Source: Bartonella doshiae NCTC 12862 = ATCC 700133 (GTDB lineage: Bacteria; Pseudomonadota; Alphaproteobacteria; Rhizobiales; Rhizobiaceae). From it: a DNA stretch of 64,000 nt. The position numbers and the translations under genes were made by a program. Every line of letters begins with the position of its first letter. Positions within the stretch are counted from its first letter, which is position 1. The DNA is taken from contig NZ_JH725095.1 in NCBI RefSeq assembly GCF_000278155.1, positions 124,001 to 188,000 of the forward strand, in the 5' to 3' direction. The notes under the pieces are model-generated. The model was not told where the DNA came from and made no database searches. It was given only the letters and a program-made list of their open reading frames with translations. This document shows, in pieces, positions 42,154 to 52,159 of the stretch.

Positions 42154-43275
42154 TTATCGAACAATCATTAAACGTTCTGCTGCACGCGTAATTCCCGTAT
42201 AAAGCCAGCGCGCATACATATCACGAAATGCAAAACTTTCATCAAACAAAACGACATTATTCCATTGAGAACCTTGCGCCTTATGAACCGTTAATGCATA
42301 CCCATAATCAAAATCATCATATCGCTTTTTTAATTGCCATGAAATTTCCTGATCAGGATTTTCAAATGCTGCTTTTAACAGTTTAATCTTTGCTACCCCA
42401 CGCTCACTTTCTTCTGGTTTTACAAGAAGATTAATACTTGGTTTAACAGTCTCCTTCTGTGAAGTCATAACCTTCCATAAAGAGCCATTCAACAAACCTT
42501 TAGTAGGATCATTTCGCAAACACACCAGCTTATCTCCTGCTTGCGGATAATCTGCTGTAAATCCTTTTAACACACGCAAACGCTGATTATAGAGGTAGCG
42601 CGTACGATTAATCCCTACCAATACCTGATCAGCATCCAAAACCAATTGTTGATTAACCTCTTTACGTGTAACAACGCGAGCTTCTCCATAGTCACCATAA
42701 GCAATATCGCGTCCTTCACGCACATCCATAGCAAGACGTATAATCGGATTATCCCGCGCTTGCCGATGAATTTCTGAAAGAAGAAAATCTGGTTCTCCGT
42801 TAGAAAAAAATCCTCCACCCGATATAGGAGGCAATTGACCTGGATCACCCAGAACAAGAATTGGCGTCCGAAAGCTCATTAAATCACGTGCCAATTTTTC
42901 ATCTACCATCGAACATTCATCAACAATAATGAGTTTAGCTTGTGCAGCCGCACTCCTCCGATTTAATGTAAATGTTGGAGCAATAGACTTCTTTCCCGTA
43001 ATTTCATCGGAAACTTCTTCTTCCCCACGCGGACAATAAATCAACGAATGAATAGTACAAGCATTACTGGCGCCTTTAGAGCGCAAAACCTGTGCCGCTT
43101 TACCTGTAAAAGCAGCAAACTGAACAGAACCATCAACTGTTTCAGCAAAATAGCGTGCCAGCGTTGTCTTACCCGTCCCCGCATAGCCAAAGAGGCGAAA
43201 AAGTGGAGAACGGCCCTCTTTCAACCACGCAGCAACAGCCTTCAATGCATTATCCTGTTCCGGTGAAAATTGCAT
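42154..43275 (-). CDS. RecD-like ATP-dependent DNA helicase
   Basis: The 373-residue superfamily 1 helicase begins MQFSPEQDNALKAVAAWLKE. Motif I is GYAGTGKTTLARYFAE, motif II IIVDECSMVDEK, motif III VLGDPGQLPPI, and the UvrD_C_2 end has YALTVHKAQGSQWNNVVLFD and YTGITRAAERLMIV. It is much shorter than RecD (about 600) and lacks its N-terminal domain, matching a common alphaproteobacterial RecD-like family of unproven function, probably DNA repair or replication restart. It lies about 80 bases before pdxJ. Confidence 0.87.
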   Translation of the reverse strand: MQFSPEQDNALKAVAAWLKEGRSPLFRLFGYAGTGKTTLARYFAETVDGSVQFAAFTGKAAQVLRSKGASNACTIHSLIYCPRGEEEVSDEITGKKSIAPTFTLNRRSAAAQAKLIIVDECSMVDEKLARDLMSFRTPILVLGDPGQLPPISGGGFFSNGEPDFLLSEIHRQARDNPIIRLAMDVREGRDIAYGDYGEARVVTRKEVNQQLVLDADQVLVGINRTRYLYNQRLRVLKGFTADYPQAGDKLVCLRNDPTKGLLNGSLWKVMTSQKETVKPSINLLVKPEESERGVAKIKLLKAAFENPDQEISWQLKKRYDDFDYGYALTVHKAQGSQWNNVVLFDESFAFRDMYARWLYTGITRAAERLMIVR

Positions 43276-43859
43276 GGCTTACCAACATAAGATTTGCATA
43301 AAAAGAGCAGTATTTTGAAAAAAACCAACTATCAAGAAAAACTTTTTTATTAAGAATTGCTGATACACGCCCATCTAACAACTTTCGTAGCACAATTATC
43401 AATTATTTACCCATTACTTTTTCAAGATATTGTAAAAATCTAAATTTTATCTATACATCGATCTTCTTGGTAACACCTTATACTCATCAAATAAAATATC
43501 ATTTTTTACAACAGTAACACCAACAATGGAATATGCATATCTTAAATTTAAAATAATACCTATATACGCTTTTTCTAACCAAAATTTAGAATGAGAAAAA
43601 AAGCATTGCAATTGCAAAACCTTCGCTAGAAAAAATGTCCTTAACAGGATAAGAATAATGTAATTTTATGAATACTATTTTACACAATCACTCAGCTTTC
43701 TTGCACATAAAAATAAAGTACATCCACTATTACGAAATAATCATTAAATATATCAAAAACCTTTTGGCAGAAATAGAAATAGCTCTCAACAAAACTACTT
43801 AATCCTATGATGATACACCTATAAATTTCCTATCTCCCTCTTATCATGATTTTAATAAA
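43276..43859. other. Gene-free AT-rich stretch
   Basis: About 580 bases upstream of the helicase gene with no supported frame. It leads into a restriction-enzyme remnant and the second accessory block and may be worn-down mobile DNA. Confidence 0.4.
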
Positions 43860-44115
43860 TTTACTCTTCATGCTACAAATAAGTTATATCTCAACGAACA
43901 AAGAGAGACATCACGCTTATACGAAGCACGCTTTATCTCGCACAAATATGTAGCTTTTTCTGTTCCGACAATAAAATCTGGTTCGTAAATATGGCCTTCT
44001 TGGTAGTTTATTATAAGAAAATTGGGACATGCTTTCAGTCCAGCGTAGCACTTCAGGTCCGTCCTCTAGAATATGAGAAAAGTGCAATTCTCCATCTACT
44101 GTATCAAACTTTTTC
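43860..44115 (-). pseudogene. Remnant of a type III restriction enzyme (Res) C-terminus
   Basis: On the minus strand one frame reads KFDTVDGELHFSHILEDGPE then VLRWTESMSQFSYN; the next frame continues NYQEGHIYEPDFIVGTEKAT then YLCEIKRASY. The pattern E-D-x-D/P-x-V-x-W followed by YxPDFxV...YLCEIK is the end of the Res subunit of type III restriction enzymes and related helicase-nucleases (PD-(D/E)xK-type motif). A frameshift joins the parts and neither end is complete. It is a dead fragment of roughly 85 codons. The identification rests on remembered motifs. Confidence 0.6.
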
Positions 44116-44316
44116 TTTTTGTCGCAATGTTTTAAAGTTTATAAAAACTAACGGATTAATGCTATTCTTATTCTAGAAATAACAATGACATCAAGGGGTA
44201 TAATTTGTTAATAGACTTGGCGTTATGTCAAAATATCAGCAATGAGATTGCTTTTTGGTTGTTTTAAAAATGAAATAATGAGCTCAAATATTGATGAATG
44301 AAACGGGAGATTTAAA

Positions 44317-45243
44317 TTGAAAATATTAATTCCAGATGACTATCAAAAAGCCACCCTAACATTACAGTCTATTACAAAATTAATGAAATCGCATGAAGTG
44401 CTTGTTATAAATAATTTAGCTAAAGAATGTGATTTAGAAGATAAGCTCAAAGAGATAGATATTCTTATCTTAATCAGAGAGCGGACTATAGTTGATAGAA
44501 ATCTTCTCCTGAAACTGCCAAATTTAAAATTAATCTGCCAAACAGGACCTATAGGTTCACATATTGATATAGAAGCTTGTAGAGACTTAGGAATTGAAAT
44601 ATTAGAGGGTGGTGGAGATCCAACTTCTGCTGCTGAATTTGCCTGGCTCTTAATTATGTCTGCGCGTAGAAAACTCTGTAAATCTGTGTCTGATATGAAA
44701 AAAGGACGATGGCAAACAACATTTGGCAACCAAATGAAAGGGGCTACTCTTGGAATATTCGGGTTTGGACGTATTGGTAAAATGGTTGCTCAATATGCTC
44801 AAGCTTTTGGCATGTCCATTTTGGTTTATGGGAGCGAGCGTTCAACGCAAGAAGCAAAAAATTTAGGTTATCATTTTACGCATTCAAAAGATGAATTTTT
44901 TACACGTCCTGACATTATATCCGTACATTTACGTTTAAGCGATAAAACCAGAGAAATCATTCAATTAGATGATCTATTGAGCATGAAACCTCATGCTATT
45001 TTTGTCAACACAGCGCGTTCAGCTTTGGTTGAAAAAGGGGCGATAGAAAAAATACTAAGTTTGGAAAATTCAACTTACTTTGCACTGGATGTTTATGACA
45101 GCGAGCCAGTATATGAGAGCAAATTATTGCAATCAGATAGAGTTCTTTGCACACCGCATCTGGGCTATGTGACTGAAGAAAGCTTTGAGAATTATATTGA
45201 AAAAGCTTGCCAAAATATAGCTTCTTTTATGAAGAACGCTTAA
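44317..45243 (+). CDS. D-2-hydroxyacid dehydrogenase (cassette B)
   Basis: The 308-residue NAD-dependent dehydrogenase starts at TTG 44317, with GGGAGA 6 bases upstream. The Rossmann motif is GIFGFGRIGKMVAQYAQAFG (about residues 145-164). The catalytic Arg is in VNTARSAL, the Glu in DVYDSEPVY and the His in TPHLGYVTEESF. The N-terminal IPDDY and LICQTGPIGSHIDIEACRD fit the serA-like/2-hydroxyacid branch. It shares the family, not close sequence, with the enzyme at 32582. Downstream are a broken MFS gene and a broken oxygenase on the same strand, so it is the only intact gene of its cassette. Confidence 0.9.
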   Translation: MKILIPDDYQKATLTLQSITKLMKSHEVLVINNLAKECDLEDKLKEIDILILIRERTIVDRNLLLKLPNLKLICQTGPIGSHIDIEACRDLGIEILEGGGDPTSAAEFAWLLIMSARRKLCKSVSDMKKGRWQTTFGNQMKGATLGIFGFGRIGKMVAQYAQAFGMSILVYGSERSTQEAKNLGYHFTHSKDEFFTRPDIISVHLRLSDKTREIIQLDDLLSMKPHAIFVNTARSALVEKGAIEKILSLENSTYFALDVYDSEPVYESKLLQSDRVLCTPHLGYVTEESFENYIEKACQNIASFMKNA

Positions 45244-45473
45244 TGCCGGCTGAACCAATGTTTGTAAAATTTATCTTATATCGCTAGCGTATCAAATTTG
45301 CACTACACATAATAGCTTATTTCCTTAAATTAAGCATATTCCTTAGCTTTCATATTAATACCAATCGTATTGACAGATTTTTATGTAATCAGCATAAAAT
45401 ACCTAATTTATTGTTGCAAGCATTATTAAAAAAAGACCACTTTATTGGAATACACTTTAATTGGAGGGGCATA

Positions 45474-46680
45474 GTGAGCAATAATAAATTTATAGAAAAA
45501 AATTATTATAAATGGATTGTATTGCTTGTTGCCACTATCGCTCAAGCATCAGCCTGCTTCTTTGTTCAAGGGATTGGTCCTTTAGCTGAATTTTTAAGAA
45601 GGATTTCTCGCTTAGTGACTCTCAGATAGGTTTGCTGTCTTCAGCAGCGCAGTTCCTACCTATTATTGGGTTACTTGTAGCTGGCGAATTACTAGACAAG
45701 TTTAACGAGCGCTATATTGTTGGAGTTGGCGCGGTCGGCGTTTCTGTCGCTCTTTTGTTGGGAGCAATTGCAGAAAATTATATTGCTCTTTTGGTCTGTT
45801 TGCTAATTGTAGGGGGATTTTATAGTTCTGCTCAACCCGGTGGCGCTAAATCTGTTTCTTCATGGTTTCCACAATCGCAACGCGGATTTGCAATGGGAAT
45901 AAGGCAAGCGGGACTACCATTAGGTGGGGCATTAGCTGGGATAGTTCTTCCTGCTAGTGCGCTTGTCTATGGCATACAAGGTGCGTTTTTGGTCGGTACC
46001 ATAATTTCTTTTTTAGGTGGATGTATATTTATTATTTTTTATCACTCCCCAGCAAAAGTTGTAGCTATCGTTCCAAAAAGCAAGGCAAGAATTTCGTTCT
46101 ATGCAAATGTAAGATCTCGTTTTGCGATGTTGGCTGAGCCGCATATGAAGAATATTATTTTTCAGGCGTTTCACTTGTGATCGTTCAATATGTTTTAACC
46201 ATTTTTATAAGTATTTATTTTTATAGAATCTATCACCTGTCTTTAGATAAAAATGCTTATTTGTTTTTTGTTTCACAGGCTTCTGGTGCCTTAGGAAGAA
46301 TTATTTTAGCAGCGTGGAGTGATCATTGTAGAAAAGGACGATTTTTTCCTGTCTTGTTTTGCATGATTGCAGTCGTTTTTGGATTTTTAATATTAATTTT
46401 GGGCATGAGTGGATCCATAATTTATTTAACTATTTTATCTGCTTGGTTAGGTTTTTTTGGAATGGGATGGTATGGCCCTTGGGTTGCTTATATTGTAGAC
46501 TCTTCGCCGAAAGAAAGCGTTGGCTTTTCTCTGGGGTTAGCAATGTCTGTCAATCAAATCGCAATTGTTACTGCTCCACCATTATTTGGATTAATACAAG
46601 ATTTTACAGACACTTATTTACTAACATGGCTGATTTTAATTTTAATTATTGTTTTTTCACTTTTCTTAATAAAAAAGTAG
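45474..46680 (+). pseudogene. MFS transporter with two frameshifts
   Basis: A GTG at 45474 with GGAGGGG 4 bases upstream opens SNNKFIEKNYYKWIVLLVAT. The frame is lost near 45600 (expected GPLAEFLKKDFSLSDSQIGLL-like reading needs one more A) and again near 46163 (one T missing before GVSLVIVQYVL). Joined, the product is about 400 residues with some twelve helices and MFS traits such as GELLDKFNERYIVG, WFPQSQRGFAMGIRQAGLPL and SDHCRKGRFFPVLF. Both lesions are single-base losses in homopolymers. Substrate unknown; it could have exported or imported the cassette's metabolite. Confidence 0.75.
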
Positions 46681-46707
46681 GGAAATATAATTGGGGAGGA
46701 AATTATA

Positions 46708-47708
46708 ATGATAAATGAAAATACTTTTGAGTTGAGCAATGTCGAAAGAGACAAACTTTGGGAGGCTTTAGATCATGTTATTTATGATCCATACGGTGGT
46801 ATTGAATATTCGGTTGAGCTAAAAAAATAGCATTTTCGCTGCTACCATATAGAATATCGACAATTCTTATGAATCAAAAGGTGTCTATTACCCCTAGACC
46901 ATTTTTAATCTTTGAAAACCTTCCAATTGATAGACAAATTAATACGTCACCTAATCATTATAATTTAGATGCGTCTTGTAAAAGTGGCCATATTAGCGAA
47001 AATTTAATTATGATGTTTTCTTTATTGATCGGAGAGCCTTATTCAATTAAATTTGAAGGCGAACATATAGTAAATAACCTAGTTCCTTTAGAGGATAATA
47101 AAAAAGATTATACAGGATTAGGATCTGAAGTTGAGTTAGATTTTCATATAGAAAATGCTGCACTAAAATTTATAACTGGTTTAAATTTATCTCCTAAAGG
47201 GATACTTTTATCTGGTGTTTGCAATGATGTTGATGGCCCGTTAATGAGAATATCTGATGCATGTCTAGCTTGAAAACTTTTAAGTGAAGAGGATTTGAGT
47301 AGCTTAAGGGATAATTTATATATAATTAATGTTCCCTATAGATGGAGAAAAAATGGGGTAACCTCTACAAGTAAAGTGCCCCTCGTTCAAGGGGACGGTG
47401 AATTCCCAGATATCAGCGCTGTTTTTTATCCGGGCATGTTAGAACCACAGTCAAAAAAAGCCAAGGACGCTTTAGATCATTTTTATGAAGCTATAAAGGC
47501 TGTATCTTTTGGAATTGATGTACAACCAGGAAGATTATTATACATTGATAACAGAATGGCTCTACACTGTAGAGATAAATTTTCTGGATCATTTGATCTT
47601 TATGAAAACCCAATGCGGTGGATTCAAAGAGTGTTTGTGTCTGCAGATTTATGGAATCATAGATATGTAGAACAAATAAAAGAAAGAGTATTTGATTTTC
47701 AATGTTAA
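46708..47708 (+). pseudogene. AsnO/clavaminate synthase-like oxygenase, frameshift and TGA stop
   Basis: The gene starts MINENTFELSNVERDKLWEA at 46708. One A missing in a run near 46823 shifts the frame; the second frame reads KIAFSLLPYRISTILMNQKV and continues to a TGA at 47271 where relatives would likely have Trp (LAxKLLSEEDL), then on in the same frame to 47708. Joined, it has about 333 residues. Iron ligands are visible: LDFHIENAAL (His-x-Glu), NRMALHCRDKF (distal His), RWIQRVFV (2-oxoglutarate Arg). This fits the AsnO/VioC clade of free amino-acid hydroxylases. Arginine codons are mostly AGA, which suggests foreign origin. Confidence 0.75.
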
Positions 47709-48378
47709 TGTACTGATAATGATATGATTTAAGTATTATTCTGGTTTATATATTGACTACACATCTCATATGTATAGATTTCTCCCGCATAATCAGGTGA
47801 GGTTACTACCTGATTATAAGCTATGGTGGCCTATTGATTTTCTACGGCTGCATTTGATCTTTGTTATTTTTTCCCTTCCTTTCAAGCCGCTAGGGAGATT
47901 CTCTTATCGAGCCCTTGAAAGAGCGATTTGGAGCAATTTCATAATGCAAAACCAGAACATAATAACAAACTTTTCTATTGTTTTATAGGCATGACGGTTT
48001 GCATGGTTGCACCCTTCAAGCACGGTGGCTTTTTTTCTTGCACGATGGAATCTTTCATATATGAGACAACATAATTAATTTACAACAGATAATTCAATGT
48101 ATTATCTAAAGAATGCAACGAAATAGCTATTAATGTGAACATATGAATTTAAAAAACAAACATCGCATACAAATAAATTCAAACATAATTGGGCACACGA
48201 CTTATAACATTTTTTTAGATGAACAAATAATAATATACCCCATGTCTTTAAACAAAGAATGAAAATCATAAAATGAGCTCTAAGGATAATAGGAACTCTC
48301 CACAAAGAAGAGAAAGAGATGAAGCCTCCAAAGACTTCATCATCACCATTCTTCAACTATTTTGTTAATATATTCATT
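47709..48378. other. Gap between cassette B and ilvI
   Basis: About 670 bases. It holds a hairpin TAATCAGGT/ACCTGATTA (about 47797-47821) after the oxygenase, a T7 tract after a GC-rich stem near 48030, and near 48316-48340 a GATGAAG/CTTCATC hairpin suited to terminating ilvI on the minus strand. No ilvH gene or remnant is visible, although it would be expected here in Rhizobiales. Confidence 0.5.
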
Positions 48379-50178
48379 TTATACAAGAATCTTTCCCTCG
48401 GAAGAAACAGCATTTGCAACAGCTTCCTCGCTTGCCTCATCGGGTAATAACATCTCATTATGGGCACATCCCGATGGGATCATAGGAAAACAGTTTTCTA
48501 AATGATAAACACGACAATCGAAAAGAACAGGCTTATCACTGTTAATCATCTGCTGAATTTTATCATCAAGTTCATCTGGTTTTGAACAATGAATCCCTAC
48601 GGCTCCATAAGCTTGTGCCAATTTCACAAAATCAGGCATAGATTCGGTATAAGAATGAGAAAGACGATTACCATGCAGCAATTGCTGCCACTGACGGACC
48701 ATCCCCATATACTGATTATTTAAAATAAAAATTTTCACTGGTGTATCATGCTGAATTGCTGTTGCAAGTTCTTGAATATTCATCTGAATGGAGGCATCAC
48801 CAGAAATACACACAACAAGCGCATCAGGATGAGCTATTTGAACACCTATAGCCGCCGGAAGACCATACCCCATCGTTCCAAGACCACCAGAAGTCATCCA
48901 ATGTTTTGGTTCATCAAAATGATAATACTGTGCTGCCCACATCTGATGCTGTCCCACATCCGTTGTGATATAAGCATTCGCATCTTTGGTCAGTGCATAA
49001 AGCCGTTCAAGAGCATATTGTGGCATGATAACATCTTTTTTTTCCATATATGCCAATGAATTACGAGCTCTCCAGCGGTTAATCTGCGTCCACCACGCCT
49101 CACGGACTTCACTGTTGAACGCTGGTTGCTGTATCTTTAAGAGTTGCGTCATATCTCCTAAAATACAAGCTACATCACCAATAAGTGGCACTTTCACTTT
49201 TACGATCTTATTAATAGAAGAAGGGTCAATATCAATATGTATAATACGCGCATGAGGCGCAAATGCATCCAGTCGCCCAGTGATACGATCATCAAAGCGC
49301 GCACCAACAGCCAACATAACATCACAATCATGCATGGCCATATTAGCTTCATAGGTTCCATGCATCCCAAGCATTCCAAGCCAATTTTTGCCAGAAGCGG
49401 GATAAGCACCAAGCCCCATGAGTGTTGACGTAATTGGAAAATCACCCAGTTGAACTAAATCGCGCAAAAGCTTTACAGCTTCAGGGCCTGATGAAATAAC
49501 ACCACCACCAGAATAAATAACAGGACGCTTTGCTTCTACTAAAAGAGAAACAGCACATTCGATAGCCTTAGTATTCCCCTTCGATTGCGGATAAGAACGC
49601 AGAGATGCCAAAACTTGAGGAGCTCTATAAACACCTGAAGCAAATTGCACATCTTTAGGAATATCAATCAAAACCGGCCCTGGACGTCCTGATTGAGCAA
49701 TAAAAAAAGCTTCATGAATGATTTCCGCAAGATCATCCACATTTTCAACCAAACAATTATATTTAGTACAGGGCTTTGTAATACCAACTGTATCAGCTTC
49801 TTGAAAGCCATTTGTTCCAATGATCGTTGTCGCTACCTGACCAGAAAAACAAACAAGAGGTATAGAATCCATAAGTGCATCTTGCAAAGGTGTAACAGCA
49901 TTCGTTGCGCCTGGACCAGAAGTCACAAGCATAACACCTACCTTTCCAGTACTGCGTGCATAACCTTCAGCAGCATGCCCTGCAGCTTGTTCATGGCGCA
50001 CCAAAATATGCTGGAGTGTATCTTGGTGATAGAGAATATCAAAAATAGGAAGAACAGCCCCACCAGGATAACCGAAAAGATGTTTAACTCCTTGATCAAT
50101 AAGAGCTTGGACCACTATTTCAGCCCCCGACATTATTTTTCCGTCTGCACTCTCTTTTGTCCTTGGATGGTCTGTCAT
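48379..50178 (-). CDS. ilvI: Acetolactate synthase, large subunit
   Basis: This ThDP enzyme makes acetolactate and acetohydroxybutyrate from pyruvate. The start at 50178 ([20 protein letters not shown]) gives 599 residues; a GTG three codons upstream is possible. Visible features: the N-terminal [13 protein letters not shown] with the catalytic Glu in [16 protein letters not shown], the FAD region, and the ThDP site [17 protein letters not shown] with the [12 protein letters not shown] segment. The small regulatory subunit gene is not adjacent. A candidate attenuator lies directly upstream; miaA is further up on the same strand. Confidence 0.95.
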   Translation of the reverse strand: MTDHPRTKESADGKIMSGAEIVVQALIDQGVKHLFGYPGGAVLPIFDILYHQDTLQHILVRHEQAAGHAAEGYARSTGKVGVMLVTSGPGATNAVTPLQDALMDSIPLVCFSGQVATTIIGTNGFQEADTVGITKPCTKYNCLVENVDDLAEIIHEAFFIAQSGRPGPVLIDIPKDVQFASGVYRAPQVLASLRSYPQSKGNTKAIECAVSLLVEAKRPVIYSGGGVISSGPEAVKLLRDLVQLGDFPITSTLMGLGAYPASGKNWLGMLGMHGTYEANMAMHDCDVMLAVGARFDDRITGRLDAFAPHARIIHIDIDPSSINKIVKVKVPLIGDVACILGDMTQLLKIQQPAFNSEVREAWWTQINRWRARNSLAYMEKKDVIMPQYALERLYALTKDANAYITTDVGQHQMWAAQYYHFDEPKHWMTSGGLGTMGYGLPAAIGVQIAHPDALVVCISGDASIQMNIQELATAIQHDTPVKIFILNNQYMGMVRQWQQLLHGNRLSHSYTESMPDFVKLAQAYGAVGIHCSKPDELDDKIQQMINSDKPVLFDCRVYHLENCFPMIPSGCAHNEMLLPDEASEEAVANAVSSEGKILV

Positions 50179-50202
50179 TTTTCCCACTCGCCTATTTTTC
50201 AG

Positions 50203-50262
50203 TCAATAAAAAAAGCCCCCGAAGGAGCCCATTACACACAAAAACATATATCGTATGTTCAC
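50203..50262 (-). promoter_or_regulatory. Candidate leader peptide and attenuator of ilvI
   Basis: On the minus strand a short frame (GTG 50262 or ATG 50247 to TGA 50203) encodes MFLCVMGSFGGFFY after an optional five-codon extension. A Rho-independent terminator, GCTCC-TTC-GGGGGC followed by seven T (50208-50230), lies inside this frame, about 25 bases before ilvI. A terminator so close to a start codon only makes sense if read-through is controlled. The peptide has few branched-chain codons (Ile, Leu, Val), so classical starvation control is not clear; it could also simply end miaA transcription. Confidence 0.5.
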
Positions 50263-50427
50263 CCCCCTATTTTGATATAAGTTTATAATAGAAGAAAACT
50301 TCCTGAAAGATTGATTTTAATTCTATCAGTGCTATTCGTCAATCAAAAATTATCTTATATTCCTAAAGACTTCTCATTTACAACAATCTTGTTTTTTCTA
50401 AATTGTTTTTCAGATTCTACAGTTCTT

Positions 50428-51303
50428 TTATAAAGAAACGTGCATCCATTTTTCATCAAACTGATGACGAAACCATGTCATCTGCCTTTTCGCATATCTC
50501 CTTGTTTGTATTTTCACTGTTTCAAGAGCAGTATCAAAACTTATAGCTCCATCCAAATACGCCACAAACTCAGGCATACCAATAGCCTTCATCGCTGGTA
50601 ATAAAGGAGAAAGCATCAACTTCTTCATGGCAACAACCTCTTCTAAAGCTCCCATTTCAAGCATAAAGTCTAACCGCTTATGAATACGTTCGTAAAGCTG
50701 TTGCCGTGGTGGCATAAGAAGGATTTTTTCTACACAATCTGGTGAAATAAGAGGAAAAGTTTTTTTCTTCTGCCACCAACTGAGCATCTTACCAGTTGCA
50801 TCATAAACTTCCAAAGCACGTACAATACGCTGACCATCTTGTGAAGAAATTTTTTCAGCAAGAACAGCATCGATTTGTAATAACTGAAGATAAAGGCTTT
50901 CAGCACCTTCTTTATCAAGTCTAAATCGCCATTTTTGCCGCACAACATCTGGAATATGAGGAATTTCTGCAATTCCTTCTAAAAGAGCTCGAAAATAAAG
51001 TCCTGTTCCACCAACAAAAATAAGTGATTTTGTTGAAAAGCTATTTAAAAGCCTCTTAACATCACACAACCATTGCCCTACTGAATAATGCAAACTAGGA
51101 TTCACATAACCGTAGAGATAATGTGGAACAACGGCAATATCAGCATCTGTTGGTCGCGCCGTTAAGATATGCAAAACATTATAAATCTGCATAGAATCAG
51201 TATTAATGATGATAGCATTTTTTTCTTGAGCCATTTGTAATGCAAGTGTGGATTTTCCACTCGCAGTAGGTCCAGCTATCAATGTAATCGTCCTCTGTGT
51301 CAC
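50428..51303 (-). CDS. miaA: tRNA dimethylallyltransferase
   Basis: MiaA adds an isopentenyl group to A37 of tRNAs that read codons starting with U. The 291-residue product starts at a GTG (MTQRTITLIAGPTASGKSTL) with AAAGG about 10 bases upstream. The P-loop is GPTASGKS, followed by NTDSMQIYNVLHILTARPT, LIFVGGTGLYFRALLEG and DGQRIVRALEVYDATGKMLS. Length is typical. It lies upstream of ilvI on the same strand, as in other Rhizobiales. Confidence 0.94.
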   Translation of the reverse strand: MTQRTITLIAGPTASGKSTLALQMAQEKNAIIINTDSMQIYNVLHILTARPTDADIAVVPHYLYGYVNPSLHYSVGQWLCDVKRLLNSFSTKSLIFVGGTGLYFRALLEGIAEIPHIPDVVRQKWRFRLDKEGAESLYLQLLQIDAVLAEKISSQDGQRIVRALEVYDATGKMLSWWQKKKTFPLISPDCVEKILLMPPRQQLYERIHKRLDFMLEMGALEEVVAMKKLMLSPLLPAMKAIGMPEFVAYLDGAISFDTALETVKIQTRRYAKRQMTWFRHQFDEKWMHVSL

Positions 51304-51877
51304 AAATAAAAAACCTTTAATCCACCAATCAACAATTTATTGTAACAAACATGAATAACTTCAAAGAAAAAATACACGCAGAACCTCTATACTGAAAGAA
51401 GAAAAATGAACACAATAACAATGCAAAAAGCTCTAAAAACATTCATTTCTTGCTATCATCCTTCAAGAAAAGGCAGAAACTTTTTCATTATTTTGTGAGA
51501 ATATAAAAAATCTCTCAATGAAACCATTATTAACAAATACACTCTGTACAATCGTAAAAAATAATGCTTAACTTAGCCTACAAAATCAAACATTTTTATC
51601 TTTTATATCAATATAGATGGCTATTTTTCTTTATAGTATACATCTTTCTTCCCATGATGCATTCCATATTCCTTGCAACGGTTTTTTCTATCAACTACAA
51701 AACAAAATGCAAAAAATACCAATAAATGACTGGTTTTCCTCATAAAAATTTTTCTCTCATTATCATCTTGAAAGATCCCAAAAGTAAATGATTATTTTTC
51801 GCATACTTTAAGAATGATCATAAAGGCATAAATGATGAAATACATATTCAAAAATATTAATCTATCATGATAAAAAC
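51304..51877. other. Gene-free stretch upstream of miaA
   Basis: About 570 AT-rich bases with no supported gene. It borders two phage-derived remnants and may be part of a worn-out prophage. Confidence 0.4.
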
Positions 51878-52081
51878 TCATACAAGGTAATTTAGTTGAC
51901 GTGTTTGATCTTTTTTTCCTTTTATTAAATATGAAATTGTTAAAGCATCTGCTTCATTATCGTCCTTAAGTGTATATCCTTTAATGCACACTGTCTTCAT
52001 CAATCTACTTTCAAAGCATTCAAAATCACTGCGTATTTTCTTACTTCTTAAAGAACCTGATAAATTATTAAATTTGCCCAA
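51878..52081 (-). pseudogene. Remnant of a phage RuvC-like Holliday junction nuclease
   Basis: A 67-codon frame ends with LMKTVCIKGYTLKDDNEADA followed by LTISYLIKG. The DDNEADAL segment, with two acidic metal ligands, marks the C-terminal end of RuvC-like resolvases coded by many alphaproteobacterial prophages. The N-terminal two thirds are missing and the first part is scrambled. It lies next to an integrase remnant on the opposite strand, which supports a former prophage. Identification rests on this one motif. Confidence 0.5.
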
Positions 52082-52159
52082 GAATAAACATTACGGAGCT
52101 TTACCTTCTAAGATGTAAAGTTGCTATATTAAAATCATGCCTCTTATTTTATAAAAAAA

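Noticed and set aside
48102..48356. 84-codon minus-strand frame after ilvI, considered as ilvH
   Set aside because: It lacks the ACT-domain start typical of IlvH (segments such as VLVDNEPGVLARV) and is hydrophobic; no ilvH relation seen.
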